A stretch of DNA of 64,000 nucleotides from contig OX030957.1 of the NCBI GenBank assembly GCA_943735955.1, positions 6,928,757 to 6,992,756 on the forward strand. The letters are read 5' to 3'. The stretch is from Piscicola geometra (lineage: Eukaryota; Annelida; Clitellata; Hirudinida; Piscicolidae). The position numbers were made by a program, and so were the translations under genes. The notes beneath the pieces are model-generated. The model saw nothing but the letters and a program-made list of their open reading frames with translations. It was not told where the DNA came from and searched no databases. This document shows positions 40,071 through 52,880 of this stretch, piece after piece. The first letter of the stretch is position 1, and each line of letters starts with the position of its first letter.

Positions 40071-42354
40071 CATTAAGAGGAGTAATATGAATGGCTTCAA
40101 AGTCTAGCACTTGACGTGTTATCGACTCAAATCAAGAGTTTTAGTATCAACGCGCGAGACAAAAGCTTCTTGTTTTCATCATTGCTAAACTGTTTTTAAT
40201 AAGTAGAAAAACTCAAAAAAATATTAATTTATTTCATTTAATAAATAAAATCGTTTATAACTGTATAACTACTTTATAAGACGATTTATCAAACTTAATT
40301 CAAAAACCAACCGCCAAGTATGAGATGCAAGTCTTAATTGAATTAAACTTTAATTATGAAAGCAATCTTCAATCGAGCCAGAATATCATAATGCCTTGAT
40401 TATACCTTTGTCTTGACCTACAATAATTATACGTCTTTTCAGTTAAATTTATCATTTAGCTTCTATTTTTCAACTAATTGTTTCTTTAAATCCAATGTGT
40501 GCTGTAAATCCTTTCTTCTTGAAAAGTTTTTTTCCTTCCTATTCTTAACAAACGTCTTAAAACCAGAATATTTTTTCACAATTTATTTTTATTCAGCATT
40601 AATTTTTCATTTTAAAACGTTGTTATTTATTTAACCAATTAAAAAAAATATGCATTCATTTATTTAATAAAATTTCAAACATTTATTTGTATATTACATC
40701 GATGTTAAAACTTTTATTTATTTATTTAACCAATTTTGTTTTTAAACAAATTAATTTAACACTTTTTATTTCCTCAAAAACACTTGTCGACACAAAGCGC
40801 AGGCAAACGCTCAGAGTTTTGCTTGTTTTGCCTCAGACGACATGAACTCAACACCACTTCTCAAGCCCCTCCAATATATATCATTACAAACCCTTCGTTC
40901 GGATACTTTATATACACTTTACATACTGCATACATTGTACATGCTTTGTTGCATATGTATAGAAGAATAGAACTTGATATACGAAGAAAAGAACGTGAGA
41001 TAGAGAATTAAGATGAGGTACAAGAGATGAGAAGACAGGTGAGAGAGTGGAGAGATGAGGAGGAAAGTGAGGAGAATAGAGAATAAATGAATCTCGAAAA
41101 GTAGCATTCGAGATCATTTGCATAAAGACCGTGGGAAGAGGCCACAGAAGTAAAAAAAGAATTTCATCGGAGACTCCGGCAACTCCAAATGTGGATGTAA
41201 CTCAACCACGGCTCTAAGTCCCCCTCAACACTGCTGGTTTGCTTCGCAACAACGTACAAATATTTAAATGCTTTTAACATTCGTCTCGACCCTTCTAAGG
41301 CTTCAATCTTTACCATAAAAGCATGCAATCATAAACCGTGCCAAATTCTCGGCTTAAAGCAACGACGCTGAAGAGAGGTTCTTCGGTGCTTGTGCGGTGC
41401 AAGGTGGCACCTGGATCGGACCGTAAAAGTGTCGATATTATCCGAGATCAAACATTAAGGCTTTCAATTAATTGCCACTTTTTAATGGTTTATCCACTTT
41501 ATAAACTTATGGAGAGTTCCACGGGTTTTAATGCGTATCATTCGGAGATAATCACCATCAAGTGCTCTGATGGCGATATATCTAAAGTAAATTATTCGAA
41601 TGGAGATTAAAAGTAAACTTAAGTGCCCTTTCAAGCATTGCCTTTGTAACTGTTATCTTTTCATTGTCTTTATCATCGTCGTCATCATCATCTTTATCAT
41701 CAACATCGTCAACATCGTCATCATCATCGTCATCGTCGTCATCATTTATTCTTTTCTTACTTTCCAAGAGAATCTCTCATTAATTCGAGAAAAAACTTCA
41801 AAATATGCAACTCATTGGAAACAACCCTGTAACGAAAAAAGACTACAGCGAAAACAAAAACTAGAACGACAAACACAAAAAATAAAACAACAACAATCCC
41901 CACAACAACAACAAAACTGAAAAATAATCAAAAAATCTCTTCTTTTCTTCAACATTAAATTCTTCTAACACTCGTTCTTAATTACTTCCATTAACTCCTT
42001 CATCACCCTCATTCACCACTCACTTGCCGCTGAAAACCTAGCAAGTCTACAATGCAAATGAGCGGCAGTCATCGGCTCTTGCCCGCATGGACACTGCTCG
42101 CTTGAGGCAGCGTTGTGTGACATCATAGCTACTGATTCCTATCAGTCGAATTGCAAACTGATGAGCATAAACAGCCGTGAGTGCTTGTTTTTCTTCTGTT
42201 GGTGGGAAGGGGGGAAGAGGGGTTGTTGTAGTTGTAGTGGTTGTGTATTGGTAGTTTTGAGGCTGCAAGTGGCGTCAATCTTGTAGTGATATCAGTAGAG
42301 GTGAAAACTGTATTTGATTTAATAGTTATTTTAGTTTTAGTTTCATTATTAGTG

Positions 42355-42411
42355 AGAGTAGAAGTAGTCGTGGTAGTAGTAGTCGTAGTAGTAGTAGTCG
42401 TAGTAGTAGTA

Positions 42412-42505
<94 letters not shown>

Positions 42506-42565
42506 CAGTAGTAGAATTATTATTAGTGGTAGTAGTAGTTTTAGTTGTAGTAGTAGTTGTGTTGA
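42355..42565 (+). repeat. TAG/GTAGTC microsatellite
   Basis: TAG repeats with GTC interruptions, purest at 42410-42505. Confidence 0.9.
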
Positions 42566-43296
42566 AAGAGATCCAACAACCGGTCGATTAATCACCATAC
42601 ACAAACACTTCACATGCTCTTGTCTGTGTGTGTGCACAACACACACACAGACAGTGCCACACATATACAGACATACAAAAACATAAAAAGACATGAAAAA
42701 ACGTATAAAGACATACAAACACACAACACATACAATCGCACACACATACTCACAAACAAACATACACACATATACCTTTACGTACTGAGATTCGTCAATG
42801 TATTGTAGTATGCCATCGCATGCCCGTCAAAAGGCGGTGCTTGAGTGGATGTGCATATTAATTGCTTCATTAGTTCCCTCATTGATTGTCTCATTAATTA
42901 ATTTATTTAACTAATTAAATTAATTCCCGCCTTGTGAGTCTCATGGTGTAACCTCCGTAGTGGGTTGCTAGTTGTGGTGTTGTATTGTAACTTCTGAAGG
43001 AACAGTTGAATGGATAAATACTAAGAAGGAATGTGTGGCATGGGAAGCGCAGTTATGATAATCCCCAATAATAATAATAACTATAATAATAATAATAATT
43101 ATTATTATTATCATTATTATTATTGAATTTAAATGGTCAAAGCAACAGTCATCAGAACAACGTTAAGATGAAATTATAACAAAGTAACAACTGCAACAAC
43201 AACAAGAATTGTCTCTCGCAGCGTTTACTTTGGCCCTTTTGTGAAACTGAAACAATCCTAAAGACTTTGATCATAAATAAAAACAATCAATAACTA

Positions 43297-43488
<192 letters not shown>

Positions 43489-45241
43489 TATAACGAGACA
43501 AACAACAATAGGTATATCAGCAATAAATAATATCTTATGACAACACCAAGCATACCAAAGCGTCACAAGAGACATAATGACGATGCAGACGTCCTACATG
43601 ACCCAGATAAGCATCGGAAACTGAATCTGACGCTTTCGCTAATTCATTGGCATACAACACACAACATTCTTATGGGACACACCATCCACGCAAAATAGAG
43701 AATTAAAGGCACAAGCAAAAATGTAAAAAAATTCTTTTATAAAATAAAATAAAAATATACCAATAGTATGGATCAGTCCTAGCAATTTAAATCGGAAATG
43801 TCCACTGTGAAAGTCTATAAGATTGCGTCAGTGGAAAAAGAAAAATAGGCAAAAAAACTGCGTCTTATACATGGTGTTTTTTGGTAAAATAATATTTTAT
43901 TATAATCTAAATTGTAAATATATAAAACATTATATTTTAGAAGCTCTTTTTATATTTATTTAATAAAATATATTATTTAATGAAATAATCAAAACTAGAA
44001 ATATTTTATAAAAAAATATTATTTTATTTATTATTATAAAATTTTATTTGAGTGGTTGAAACAATCCTGAAATTTTTTTCTCAAGTTATCAGATCCATTA
44101 TTCTCAGCATTCTGGCGACTGCATTATCATAATTATTATCACTTTTAATAAAAATACTAAGAATAATAAAAATATTATGATTGATATTATTATGAATATT
44201 GATATAGGCTTGATAGGCTTGTTGACCGCAGTTTGCCATCATATTCATTCTTAGGCAAACAAACAACCACACAGGCAGATAAGTGATAATAATAATAATA
44301 TTAATAATAATAACAGACAAAAAAATACATCCTTATTGCTGCTATTGTACCCTTAATTTTAAAATATCATTTTAATATGCAAGTAATTAAATTTAATAGG
44401 AATGACTTGAGAGTTGCGCCAGCCCCATCATCACTAATTATCCTGACGCTGTCATCACTTGCCTCCAGCAACAATGAAACCAAAAACTAGTTGCAAAACG
44501 TGTTTTATTTCCACAGCTAACAGAACCAGTTATAATAAATACTTTAATTATTCTTACTTTTAAAATACTAAATCTTCATTTAGTAGCAACAATTATAATA
44601 AAAACTTGAGTTATTTTAATTGTTAGGTACTAAATTCGAACCCATTAAGCTATTAAAATTACCATTATGTCAACGCAAGCATGCCTCGACACTCCATAAA
44701 ATATGGACTCTGTGTCGTTTTCGAGGTAACCCCCATTTACTTGGGAATTAATTTAATACGATTACAACGCCTTACAGAAATTCTATAGGTACATTACCTT
44801 GGAGCGCAGTGCTTGTCACAAAGCTGTCAGTAATTGCAGCTATGCATTCAAATGCATCTAGCTCCGGTTAACGTGCAATTAAGTACTTTTAAAGTTAAAA
44901 TGTCTTCAAAATTGCAGTGAAAGGTATGGTGAGATTTAAAAGTGTTTGAATGTGTCTTTGTGGCTTGATCGAGGTTCAAGTGGTGATGGGGCTTCAGCGG
45001 TGCGGCAGAGGACCACTCACATTGGTACCTAAGAGATCTGGGTTGACGCCCTTTGGAAGAAGGATCTACATTGGGAGAGCCTATTGTAGAGTATAACTTT
45101 ACAAATATTTTTTATTTAATTTTAATTAAGTTAATTTCCGAAAAGGTTTGTAACTTAATTTATAGTCGCTATGTAGTCTCAAAGTACTTTATGATAAATA
45201 CTCATTCAATTGAAAGTATTTGCAGCGTGGAACTGCGACCC

Positions 45242-45470
45242 CTAGTCGCTCGAGAACAATAACAGACAATGAATAACACAATATTTTAAGGTTTCATGAT
45301 AATAACTAGACATTGTAGAGTTGATGAAGACGGTGGTGGGGATAAGACGGAGATGGACCTCTCTGTAACCATTGGAATCACAACCAATATGTCCGTTCCA
45401 ATCCCCGCAGACAAAAAGTTCTTTTGAGGCTGGCATAAGGGCGATGGCAATATCTGAATTGACCTGGGAA
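45242..45470 (-). pseudogene. LINE endonuclease (APE-type) fragment
   Basis: Minus-strand translation reads ALMPASKELFVCGDWNGHIG followed by SNGY. This matches the GDxN...HxG segment of apurinic-endonuclease domains in non-LTR retrotransposons. The matching frame is short and degenerates on both sides, so only a fragment remains. Confidence 0.65.
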
Positions 45471-45885
45471 AAGGTGTATTTTCATCAAGATTTCAGGAGG
45501 GTTTACGACTTTCGGTTAGTGTTAGATTAGTTTTGATTTGTGTTAGAGTTGAAATAATCCAAATTAAATTTTTTTCCTTTCGTTAGATGTCTTAAACATT
45601 TTAAGTTGGAACTTTTTATCATTTATATTATTTTTGGTAGCTTACATTTTTAGAAATGTATTTAAGTGTTAAAGTATTGTTTATAATTAAGACCCCAGAA
45701 CGCCCCAGAATCGCCGCCCATGCTGGGTAAGACCCCTCCCCAAGACTAACTGCAGATCACTGCCCCTGGAAACATGGACACAAATATTAAAAATCCTTCT
45801 ACCCTTGCTGGTCCACTATATATATTATAATTTAGAACTTACATAATATAACACAACAAAATTAGTTTTGATTATTTCACGACAG

Positions 45886-45972
45886 ATTACTAGGGCATCG
45901 GTTGCACCCGAACCTAGGAGCAACCAACCATTGGTCAAGCCGAAAGTCGTTACACACTCAGCTACCCATTCA
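45886..45972 (-). mobile_element. tRNA-derived SINE, head-only copy 3
   Basis: Matches the tRNA-like head of the SINE at 12943 and 35192 (acctagg, ttggtcaagccga, actcagctac in order on the plus strand), with more divergence and without the body or ATT tail. Confidence 0.65.
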
Positions 45973-46531
45973 TCAGCACTCATCTTGTTCAAAGCATCGC
46001 ATACAATAAATAGAACACAATAATACTGCATGATCTTATTCTAACTTTATAATCAACATGATCGAATTCAATGTATCTAAGGAGAAATAAAATCAAGCAC
46101 TAAATACTGAATTCAGTCAAGACGATTAGTAGGATGGAATGTTATTTCCAATGTATAAATAAAACTGAAAAAAATACTTAATTTTTTGGCTATCTAGATA
46201 TTGAAATGATACTAATTCTTTTTAAAAAATTCGAGTATGAAAGGGCTATTCATAAAACTTTAGAAGAGTATTCGAAGAACTTGCAACAGATCAATGAATG
46301 GCGTTTAACGGAGCAGTTTGCATCACTGATGTTTAGAATATTTGAACGTTAGGCTGAAAAAGGATGGTCGATGTAAAATAAACCATGAACAATAAACTGA
46401 TTCATCTAGAAAAACTTAATCTACAATGGCTACGATGTATAAACTTATAGTTAGAGAAGAATTACATACAAACCGGTAATGAGTAATTAACAAAGATTTC
46501 AATTTTTACCATTATGCTCTACCATGGGTTT

Positions 46532-48014
46532 TCATGCAAGAAATCTGACGATGAATGCCACCAAAATCACGAAGAAGCTTCCAGAGAGGTTCTTGTGAGC
46601 GAAGTTGAGTCCATCCTTGCAGCTCTTCTTCCACCACTTCTCCTTCAGCAACTTGAAGTCTCCGAGCTCTGTCATCTTGGCATTCACCTTCATCAGCAGC
46701 ATCGAATCGTTCTTCTTCACTGCAAACGCGTGTTTGAAGTCGTCCCCTTGGTTCATAACGACAGCCAGGTCACAGGGCATCTGGTTCGCCATGTGCTCAA
46801 TAAGTGGAGATTCTTCGATGAGGACATAGTTTCCGCCTGGATATCTTATCTTCATCAATGCCATATCCATTGTGCTGAGGAAAGACTCTGAAAATTGAAT
46901 TTTTTATACGCAATAAATTACCAACTATTAATATAAATCTAATTAACTGAAAGAGAAAAATGATTTTTAAAGAAACTATAAGACAACCTGCTGGCGTTTT
47001 CATCATCTCAGAGTAGATTTTCATGTAGACCTCTCTTTTGGATTCTTTCAAAGTCATTTCCGTCAAGCCTCCAGCAACAATGACATACTTGATATCGGGG
47101 TGCTTAAGCAGGTCATCGAACATCATGATGTTCTTGCTTATCTTCAGCGTCTTGCTCATGAGAGCGGCATAACTGAACGTCTCGAAAGGCACCGTGAAAG
47201 CGGCTGCCTCCATGCGCTGTTCTGTCACCGTGAGGTCTGCAGCTGCCATGTCGGTTTCCTGTGAAAAAAATGAAATAATTCAAATTCTAAAAAACAAATT
47301 TTAAATGATGTTGGCCAATCATAAAGCAAATCAAACTTGAATAACTTCGGTTTATTCTTGCGAGATCGCTTATTTTAAAACCCACTTACACCTCTTTGCA
47401 ATTTTCCAATCATTCCCGAGAAGTTTCCCGTAGCATCCCTCAGCCCATATTTTCCATCTTCCACAATACTGGATTTGAAAAATATTATAGTATATATTAT
47501 GCTATAATATATCTTTGAAATAGATCATTCTTCGAGCATGTTTTAACATACTAACTTGTAAAAATAGATTAAACGTTTTTTATTTAGAAGTAGATTTAAG
47601 TAATATATGAGAAATAAATCACCTGAGTTCATAATAATCTTTGCCGCCAAATATTTGGTCTAGGATGTCAGGAACAAATCCTTCATACATTCCAGGGCTA
47701 TTCATCATAGTATAAGGCTCATTCTAAGACAAAAAAGCAGGCAATTAATTAATCGATAATTCTTTAAATACAAAAAATGTAATAATTTTGGAAAACTTAT
47801 TAGCAAAGAACTTACCAATACGGTTAACACTTTCACTTTTTGTGCCTCCACCACACAGAACACTGGGATGAATTTACATTAAAAATTCAAATGCTAAAGA
47901 ATGGAAAATTACATAAGACGTTCAAGTTTTTGATTACATAAATTTTACATTTAATGTCTGTTAAACTAAAAAAGACTTACCAAACGCCAAGGAGGAAACG
48001 ATTGACAGAATCAT
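46532..48014 (-). CDS. Pore-less ionotropic-glutamate-receptor ligand-binding-domain protein
   Basis: Six exons, 48014-47981, 47862-47816, 47723-47623, 47468-47390, 47258-46988 and 46887-46532, join in phase with GT/AG borders to 295 residues from ATG to stop. Residues 1-18 form a signal peptide (SIVSSLAFVFCVV). Then comes an iGluR ligand-binding domain: S1 (VLNEPYTMM, EDGKYGLRD, ADLTVTEQRMEAAAFTVPF) continues directly into S2 (MFDDLLKHPDIKYVIVAGG, YVLIEESPLIEHMANQMPCD, LLKEKWWKKSC). M1, the pore loop and M3 are absent. The S1-S2 joint lies inside one continuous exon, so no splice error explains it. The amino-terminal domain is also absent. Equivalents of GluA2 Y450 (Y31), T480 (T97), R485 (R102), T655 (T153) and E705 (E203) are kept, as is the C216-C267 disulphide pair; P478 is Asp and S654 is Leu. 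A short hydrophobic tail (281-295) could be a GPI signal or a lone M4-like anchor. Likely an extracellular amino-acid-binding protein (inference). Confidence 0.9.
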
Positions 48015-48961
48015 TTTGAAAACGGAAAAAATTTCTTGATTATTTTCTTGAGGGTAATAAGTTGGTCGTTTTTATACTAGGGCTACTAATAAGCACCACA
48101 GGGTTTGATTCAATTTCTTCAAAGCATTACACCCTAATGCTGGCACTGATCGAAGCTAAACTATTCTATAGCTAGGAGGTACATTTCTGCCCACCAGCTC
48201 AACTATCACGCGACGAATAAATGCATACGTGAGAGAAAAATATTCAGAACAATCCGAACACGACTCATTAGATTGAATGCCTGACAATATAAAAGAGGGC
48301 ATTTTTATATATTTGAGTTGAATTTATATACAACTGAGACACCTTAAACAAGTTATGCCATAAATGTGGAGTTCTTCTTCTTGAAGGGCAGGGATCCTCT
48401 GGAGCATCGACGCACTCAAGTCCCGATTGAAAAACGATTCCCCGTAAAACACCATGCATGAAGCAGACCTCTTGTTTATTGATGCTTTAAAAGTATGCCC
48501 GTTTTAAAAGTATAACCTTCATGAGAGACCACAAGGCACCGTGGAATGTTCTCACGCCTTTCAGAGATGAAATTAAAAATAAATAACTGCTGAGAAGAAA
48601 TAAATAAATAAATAAAAATTTCATAACTATAAATCTCAAGAAATACATTTATTAGATAAATAAATCATTTGTTCAATAACTTTAAACATAAATAACTATA
48701 ACTTATATGTGTCCAATAAAATAGTTTCATATAAAATATTAATAAATTTCATGTAAAATGAGAGATAAAAAAGGGCTGAACCAGTTGAGATCATTGGGTT
48801 GTTCTCGCTTGGAGACCCCCGCCTTCATACAAACATATACCCATACATTTATAAGTAGTTTGATTGGCTGAGCGTTAATATATGCATGACTTTGATTGGT
48901 CACTACTTGTGTAAAAACATGACTAAAACATATATTACGCAGCTTTAAGATTAACATTTTA
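48015..48961. other. Intergenic region upstream of the glutamate-receptor-like gene
   Basis: No convincing gene. A 63-codon minus-strand frame at 48268-48459 has no recognisable motif. About 48770-48930 is a dispersed repeat whose inverted copy lies near 57540-57680 (shared GTATATGTTTGTATGAAGGC on the copy's strand). Confidence 0.45.
48770..48930 (-). repeat. Dispersed repeat, copy A
   Basis: Its reverse complement resembles 57540-57680: both contain TTTGTATGAAGGCGGGGGTCT, then AAGCGAGA and an ATGCATG/ccaatcaaa segment. Family unknown; no ends or target duplication defined. Confidence 0.55.
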
Positions 48962-49481
48962 TAGGGGCGCATTGTTTAATTCATTCGATGTAAACAATCG
49001 GTACATCCAATGCGTTTTGAACGTTGTTTAATTCATCCGGGTGTGTCGTGAAGGACGTTGTTTAATTCTTCACTACATAACTCGATGTACATCACATCAA
49101 TCATAAACAAAGACGGATTGATACGATTTATTGATGTATAAATAGAACTACATCCAATCAAAACTATGTAGGTTATTATGTAGGTTAGCTATCAAAAGTA
49201 GTAAGTAAGAATGGGTTTTCGTAATTACTTAATATAATTATATAAAGTAATTACTATGATAATTAAATTAGTTTTATTTAAAATATTTTAAAAATCGAGT
49301 AAAATTCAACAAATTTAAAAAAAAGTTTATTCCAAATAAGTTGTAGCCCATTGGCTTTTACTTTTAGTTCGTGATAAAATAAGACGATTTTGATAATGGG
49401 AGATCCTAAAATAAGACCAATATATGTTGACTCAAGTAAGTTGAAGTGAATCTTCATAATGTTTTTTTATATTTTAATTCA

Positions 49482-49569
49482 GGCTATTAATAGAATGACT
49501 GAGACCATTCAACAGGCCAATGAGAGGACCAATGAAACACTGAATCGCCTCATTGATAAACTTAATTAA
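49482..49569 (+). pseudogene. Possible C-terminal exon of the Harbinger accessory protein
   Basis: After an acceptor-like TTTTAATTCAG the plus strand reads AINRMTETIQQANERTNETL and ends NRLIDKLN plus stop, a short amphipathic helix like the tail of the Myb/SANT-type accessory protein of Harbinger elements. An upstream ATG exon at 49398-49434 with a GTAAGT donor does not join it in phase, so the gene looks incomplete. Confidence 0.4.
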
Positions 49570-49716
49570 TTGTTTGATTATTGTGAATAAATATATGTAT
49601 AAATCAAGTTTTTTTGTTAATAAACATATGTGTAAAACGAGTTTTTAATAATTTTATTAACAAAAGGTTTTAGTCGAACATAACTTTATTGTCTATTCTA
49701 ATAAAATTAATAAAAA

Positions 49717-51229
49717 TTACTCAAGCATCAGGGCAATCATGTCCCTTTTGCTGCTGGCCCTCAACTCATTTGGTCCTGTGTCGTTAAAAGCTTCACTGCT
49801 GCTTTCTTCTGTTCCAAACTCAATAAAGTCATTGGACACAAGACACAAATTATGCAGACAGCAAGCAGTCTGAACCATTATTGAAGCTGTCTCGGGGGTT
49901 GCCACATCAAGATATTTCAATCTTCTGAACCTTCCTAAAAGCAATAAAATAAGTAATTTATTGTGCAAATTTGTACAAAGAGCAAATACCTTTCAAAAGG
50001 CCATAGGCTTGTTCAACTACTACTCTTGTTGAGCTCAACCTCTTATTGGAATTTCTTTTTCTCTCATCTAAGCAGCCATTATCCCGATAAGGTGACATAA
50101 GGAAAACTTTGATGGGGTATGCACAGTCGCCTAGAATGTGTCCTTTTTTTGGAATAATGTTGTTGTTCTCTAGATTTGAGTAAATAGGACTGCGAGCCCA
50201 AACTCTGGCATCATGAGTGGATCCAGGCCAGCCAGAATATGCATCCAGTATCTTCATCTCATGATCAACTATAATCTAATAAATATTGAAAAAAATAAGA
50301 ATTATCAGTCTTCTTAAAAAATTGTTGCTACATAAGTTATTCACATAACTAACCTGTAATAAGATGGAGTGGAAGCCTTTCCTATTGTAATAACTTATAC
50401 TGTCTGCTTGTGGTTTCTTTATAGGAATATGGGTTCCATCGACACAACCACAAACATCAGGAAAAGGCTTTTTTCTTAAACTGGCAAATCCAGCCACCAC
50501 TTTCTGCATTTCTAATTCTTTTGAAAAAAGTTAAAAATGTAAAGTAAGATAAGAATCATCTTAAAAAGTTGAATTCCTACAAACACACCCACCAGAAGGC
50601 CATCGAATAAACTTGGCATTGTTTTCATTTACAAGCCTGCACCTCCGTAGACAGACACGATGGGCATTTCCAATGTCCAACCGAAATCGAAGAGCTATGC
50701 CTCTAAAAGATTCCTGATTTGCCAGAGTCCAAACCATCACCATTGCAGCTTGTTTTATGTCAATAGGGTGTCTACCTCTGTTGACTTGATTCTTCTCCCT
50801 ACCAAGCATACCCAAAAGTCTCTTTATGAGAAATACATTTATAAACTTTATAAATGTATTTATAAATATAAATATAAAGATATTTATAAATATAAATATA
50901 AAGATATTTATAAATTGTATAGCTTAATCAAAAATCATTTTTTTAAATTACCTCGAATGTAGTTTTATTCATGCGAAAATGGATTTAAAATCCCAGTCGC
51001 ATAGTGACCAGAAAACTTCTTTAAAAGGTTTTTTAGCTTCAATCAAGCTTGAATCAATAGAAGATTCCTCGGTAGAATCCTCGGACAATATATTCAAGCC
51101 AAGATTAAAAACAACTTTATTTGAATTAAAATTATTAACGATAGTCTCAAAATTATTATTTAACTCCGAAATTTCCTCTACAACTATATTTGATAAACAG
51201 TTTAAAACAACTTTGTTTACATCCGACAT
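49717..51229 (-). CDS. HARBI1-like DDE transposase (possibly frameshifted near the N-terminus)
   Basis: Minus-strand exons, roughly 51229-50950, 50825-50573, 50523-50354, 50277-49989 and 49934-49717, encode a PIF/Harbinger transposase. The three catalytic acids are visible: CVDGTHIPI (D), GDCAYPI (D) and VVVEQAYGLLKG (E), plus STHDARVW. The donors GTGTGT, GTTAGT and GTATTT are readable and the last four exons stay open. In the first exon the frame reading DWDFKSIF meets RMNKTTFE only after a one-base shift near 50975-50979 in a T-run, so this copy may be inactive unless that is a sequencing error. Exact junction of exons one and two not resolved. Mobilises the surrounding element. Confidence 0.8.
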
Positions 51230-51333
51230 TATCTAAAATGGCGTTGTTTATTTCTTCTTAAAACTATCAATCCGATGGATGCACCAGAGATTAATGATGT
51301 AAGATTTAAGGAGAATTAAACAATGCGCCCTAG

Positions 51334-52222
51334 CTAACGGCACTGTTTATTTACTAATATCAGCTGATGTATGTAAGACATGAAAATAATGATAAATAAA
51401 GGCGGTCATTTTTTTTTTATCTTTCGGCAACTATTTGATACGAGATATATCGTAAAATGAACAAGAATTATGGCTTATTTACTTCTAGAATATGACCTGA
51501 ATGAAAAATAGAGAAACAATCAAAGTCGAAAAAATTTCATCGAAATGATTTATTGCTCTAATAATTAGAGTCTAATTTGCAGCATATCCTTTGCAGCTTT
51601 AACAAATTCAAATCTGTTCACAGTCGTTTAAAAATTAAGTTTTTACCACTTTATTAAACTCGATATGTCAAAAATGTAAAAATATTGTGAAATTGTTCAC
51701 TGAAAAAATGTTGGCATAATATTGGTCAGAGGACTAAAAGTCATCAGCATGTTTTACTAATAAAACGTGGGTAGATGTTTCATAATTTTAAAGTATTTTC
51801 TTTTGCCTATCAGCAGTCACAATATTTCTTCTTGGATAGTCCTGACATGTTTTATTTTAAATCTTCTTTTTATCAATGTCAGCTACCATGATACAAAATA
51901 GGTGGTTAAATTAAGTTGATAATGGGTTTGAAAATATTATAGAACAGTGTCATAATGTTGAAAAAAAGACCTATTTCACTGTTAGTGGGCAAGTCACTTC
52001 AAAACCCAACAGGCCATAGGCTGCTCCATTCTCTTGACTGATCTCTTTTGCTTCTGCTGGTGCACATGGAATGTGCTTAGTTTTCTTTAGCTCAAATCTC
52101 TTCTAGCCCTTTGTATTTTGTTGTTGTTGAATGAGTGAGAATGAATAAGCCTTATTCAATAAGGAAGGAACATACTCTCTCAGTGGGATGGTTTTCGAGA
52201 ATAAAAACAATTGATGCACTAT
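51334..52222. other. AT-rich region with a segment repeated near 57.3 kb
   Basis: No gene recognised. Bases about 51690-51810 resemble 57365-57475 in the same orientation (shared GCATAATATTGGTCAGAG and TTTTGCCTAT), so direct copies of one dispersed repeat flank the foldback elements. Confidence 0.5.
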
Positions 52223-52769
52223 CTTTTACGTGGTAAACGGATAAAAAGTCCTCCGGATAAAAAGTCTTCAGATAAAAAGTCCTCGGATAAAAAGTCCACC
52301 GGATAAAAAGTCCTCCGGATAAAAAGTCCTCCGGATAAAAAGCCCTCCGGATAAAAAGTCCTCCGGATAAAAAGTCCTCCAGATTAAAAGTTTTCCGGAT
52401 AAAAAGTCTTCAGGATAAAAATCTTTAAAAAATTACTTTTCAAGGAAAAATACGTGATTAATACGTGATCCTTGAAACTTTAAGAATAAAATGTAATGCT
52501 TTTATCTAATGTTTGCTATATTTTTTTCGTTCAATCTCGAAATATCATTTGAATAAATTTGAATTGGTTGTGTTTGTTTCTTATTTTTAGCTTATTTTAG
52601 AAATATCAAATAGAAGACATGAAACTTTCGGAGTTGTATGTGAAATGTGGTTAGATCTCCAAGGAAGAAATGAATAATCGGAAAGTAGAAGTGCTTTTAT
52701 ATAATTTTATTAATTTTAATGAATGGAAAAAATTATTTAGAAATAATTTTAATTAACATATACAAAGAA

Positions 52770-52880
52770 GAGACTAATTAATTAAGAAATATCAAATAGA
52801 AGACATGAATAATCTGGAGGTAAAAGTGCTAGGGCTTCAGATTGAGCACTAGTGCAAAGCTTGCAAGCTCCCACTGGAGG
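52770..52880 (+). pseudogene. Degenerate exon-like repeat with C-x2-C motif
   Basis: Reads YQIEDMNNLE, then VLGLQIEH, a stop, CKACKLPLEEE. Related copies occur at 52598-52690 (very degenerate), 52926-52995 continued at 55243-55300 (split by the inner foldback element), 55329-55445, 55693-55860, 58008-58130 and 58146-58275. Copies begin after a TTTTGTAG acceptor-like word; each is damaged by stops or shifts. Function unknown; a zinc-binding C-x2-C domain of cereblon/CULT type is only a weak guess. Confidence 0.5.

Larger units (their letters stand above)
48965..51330 (-). mobile_element. PIF/Harbinger DNA transposon
   Basis: Inverted ends GGGCGCATTGTTTAATTC / GAATTAAACAATGCGCCC bound the element, with TAG on each side (48962-48964 and 51331-51333) as a 3-bp target duplication. 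The motif GTTGTTTAATTC recurs subterminally at 49023 and 49054. It carries a HARBI1-like transposase on the minus strand and the C-terminal exon of a second, convergent gene near 49482-49569, matching the two-gene layout usual for this superfamily. Confidence 0.88.

Noticed and set aside
41338..41610. 90-codon open frame
   Set aside because: No motif, compositional bias or context supports it as a gene.
46988..47258. Missing pore explained by an unrecognised intron between S1 and S2
   Set aside because: The codons for AALMSK and TLKISKN are directly adjacent in the genome with an open frame, leaving no room for pore-coding exons.
48268..48459. 63-codon minus-strand frame upstream of the glutamate-receptor-like gene
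   Set aside because: No family similarity and it does not join the neighbouring gene, whose own ATG and signal peptide are at 48014.
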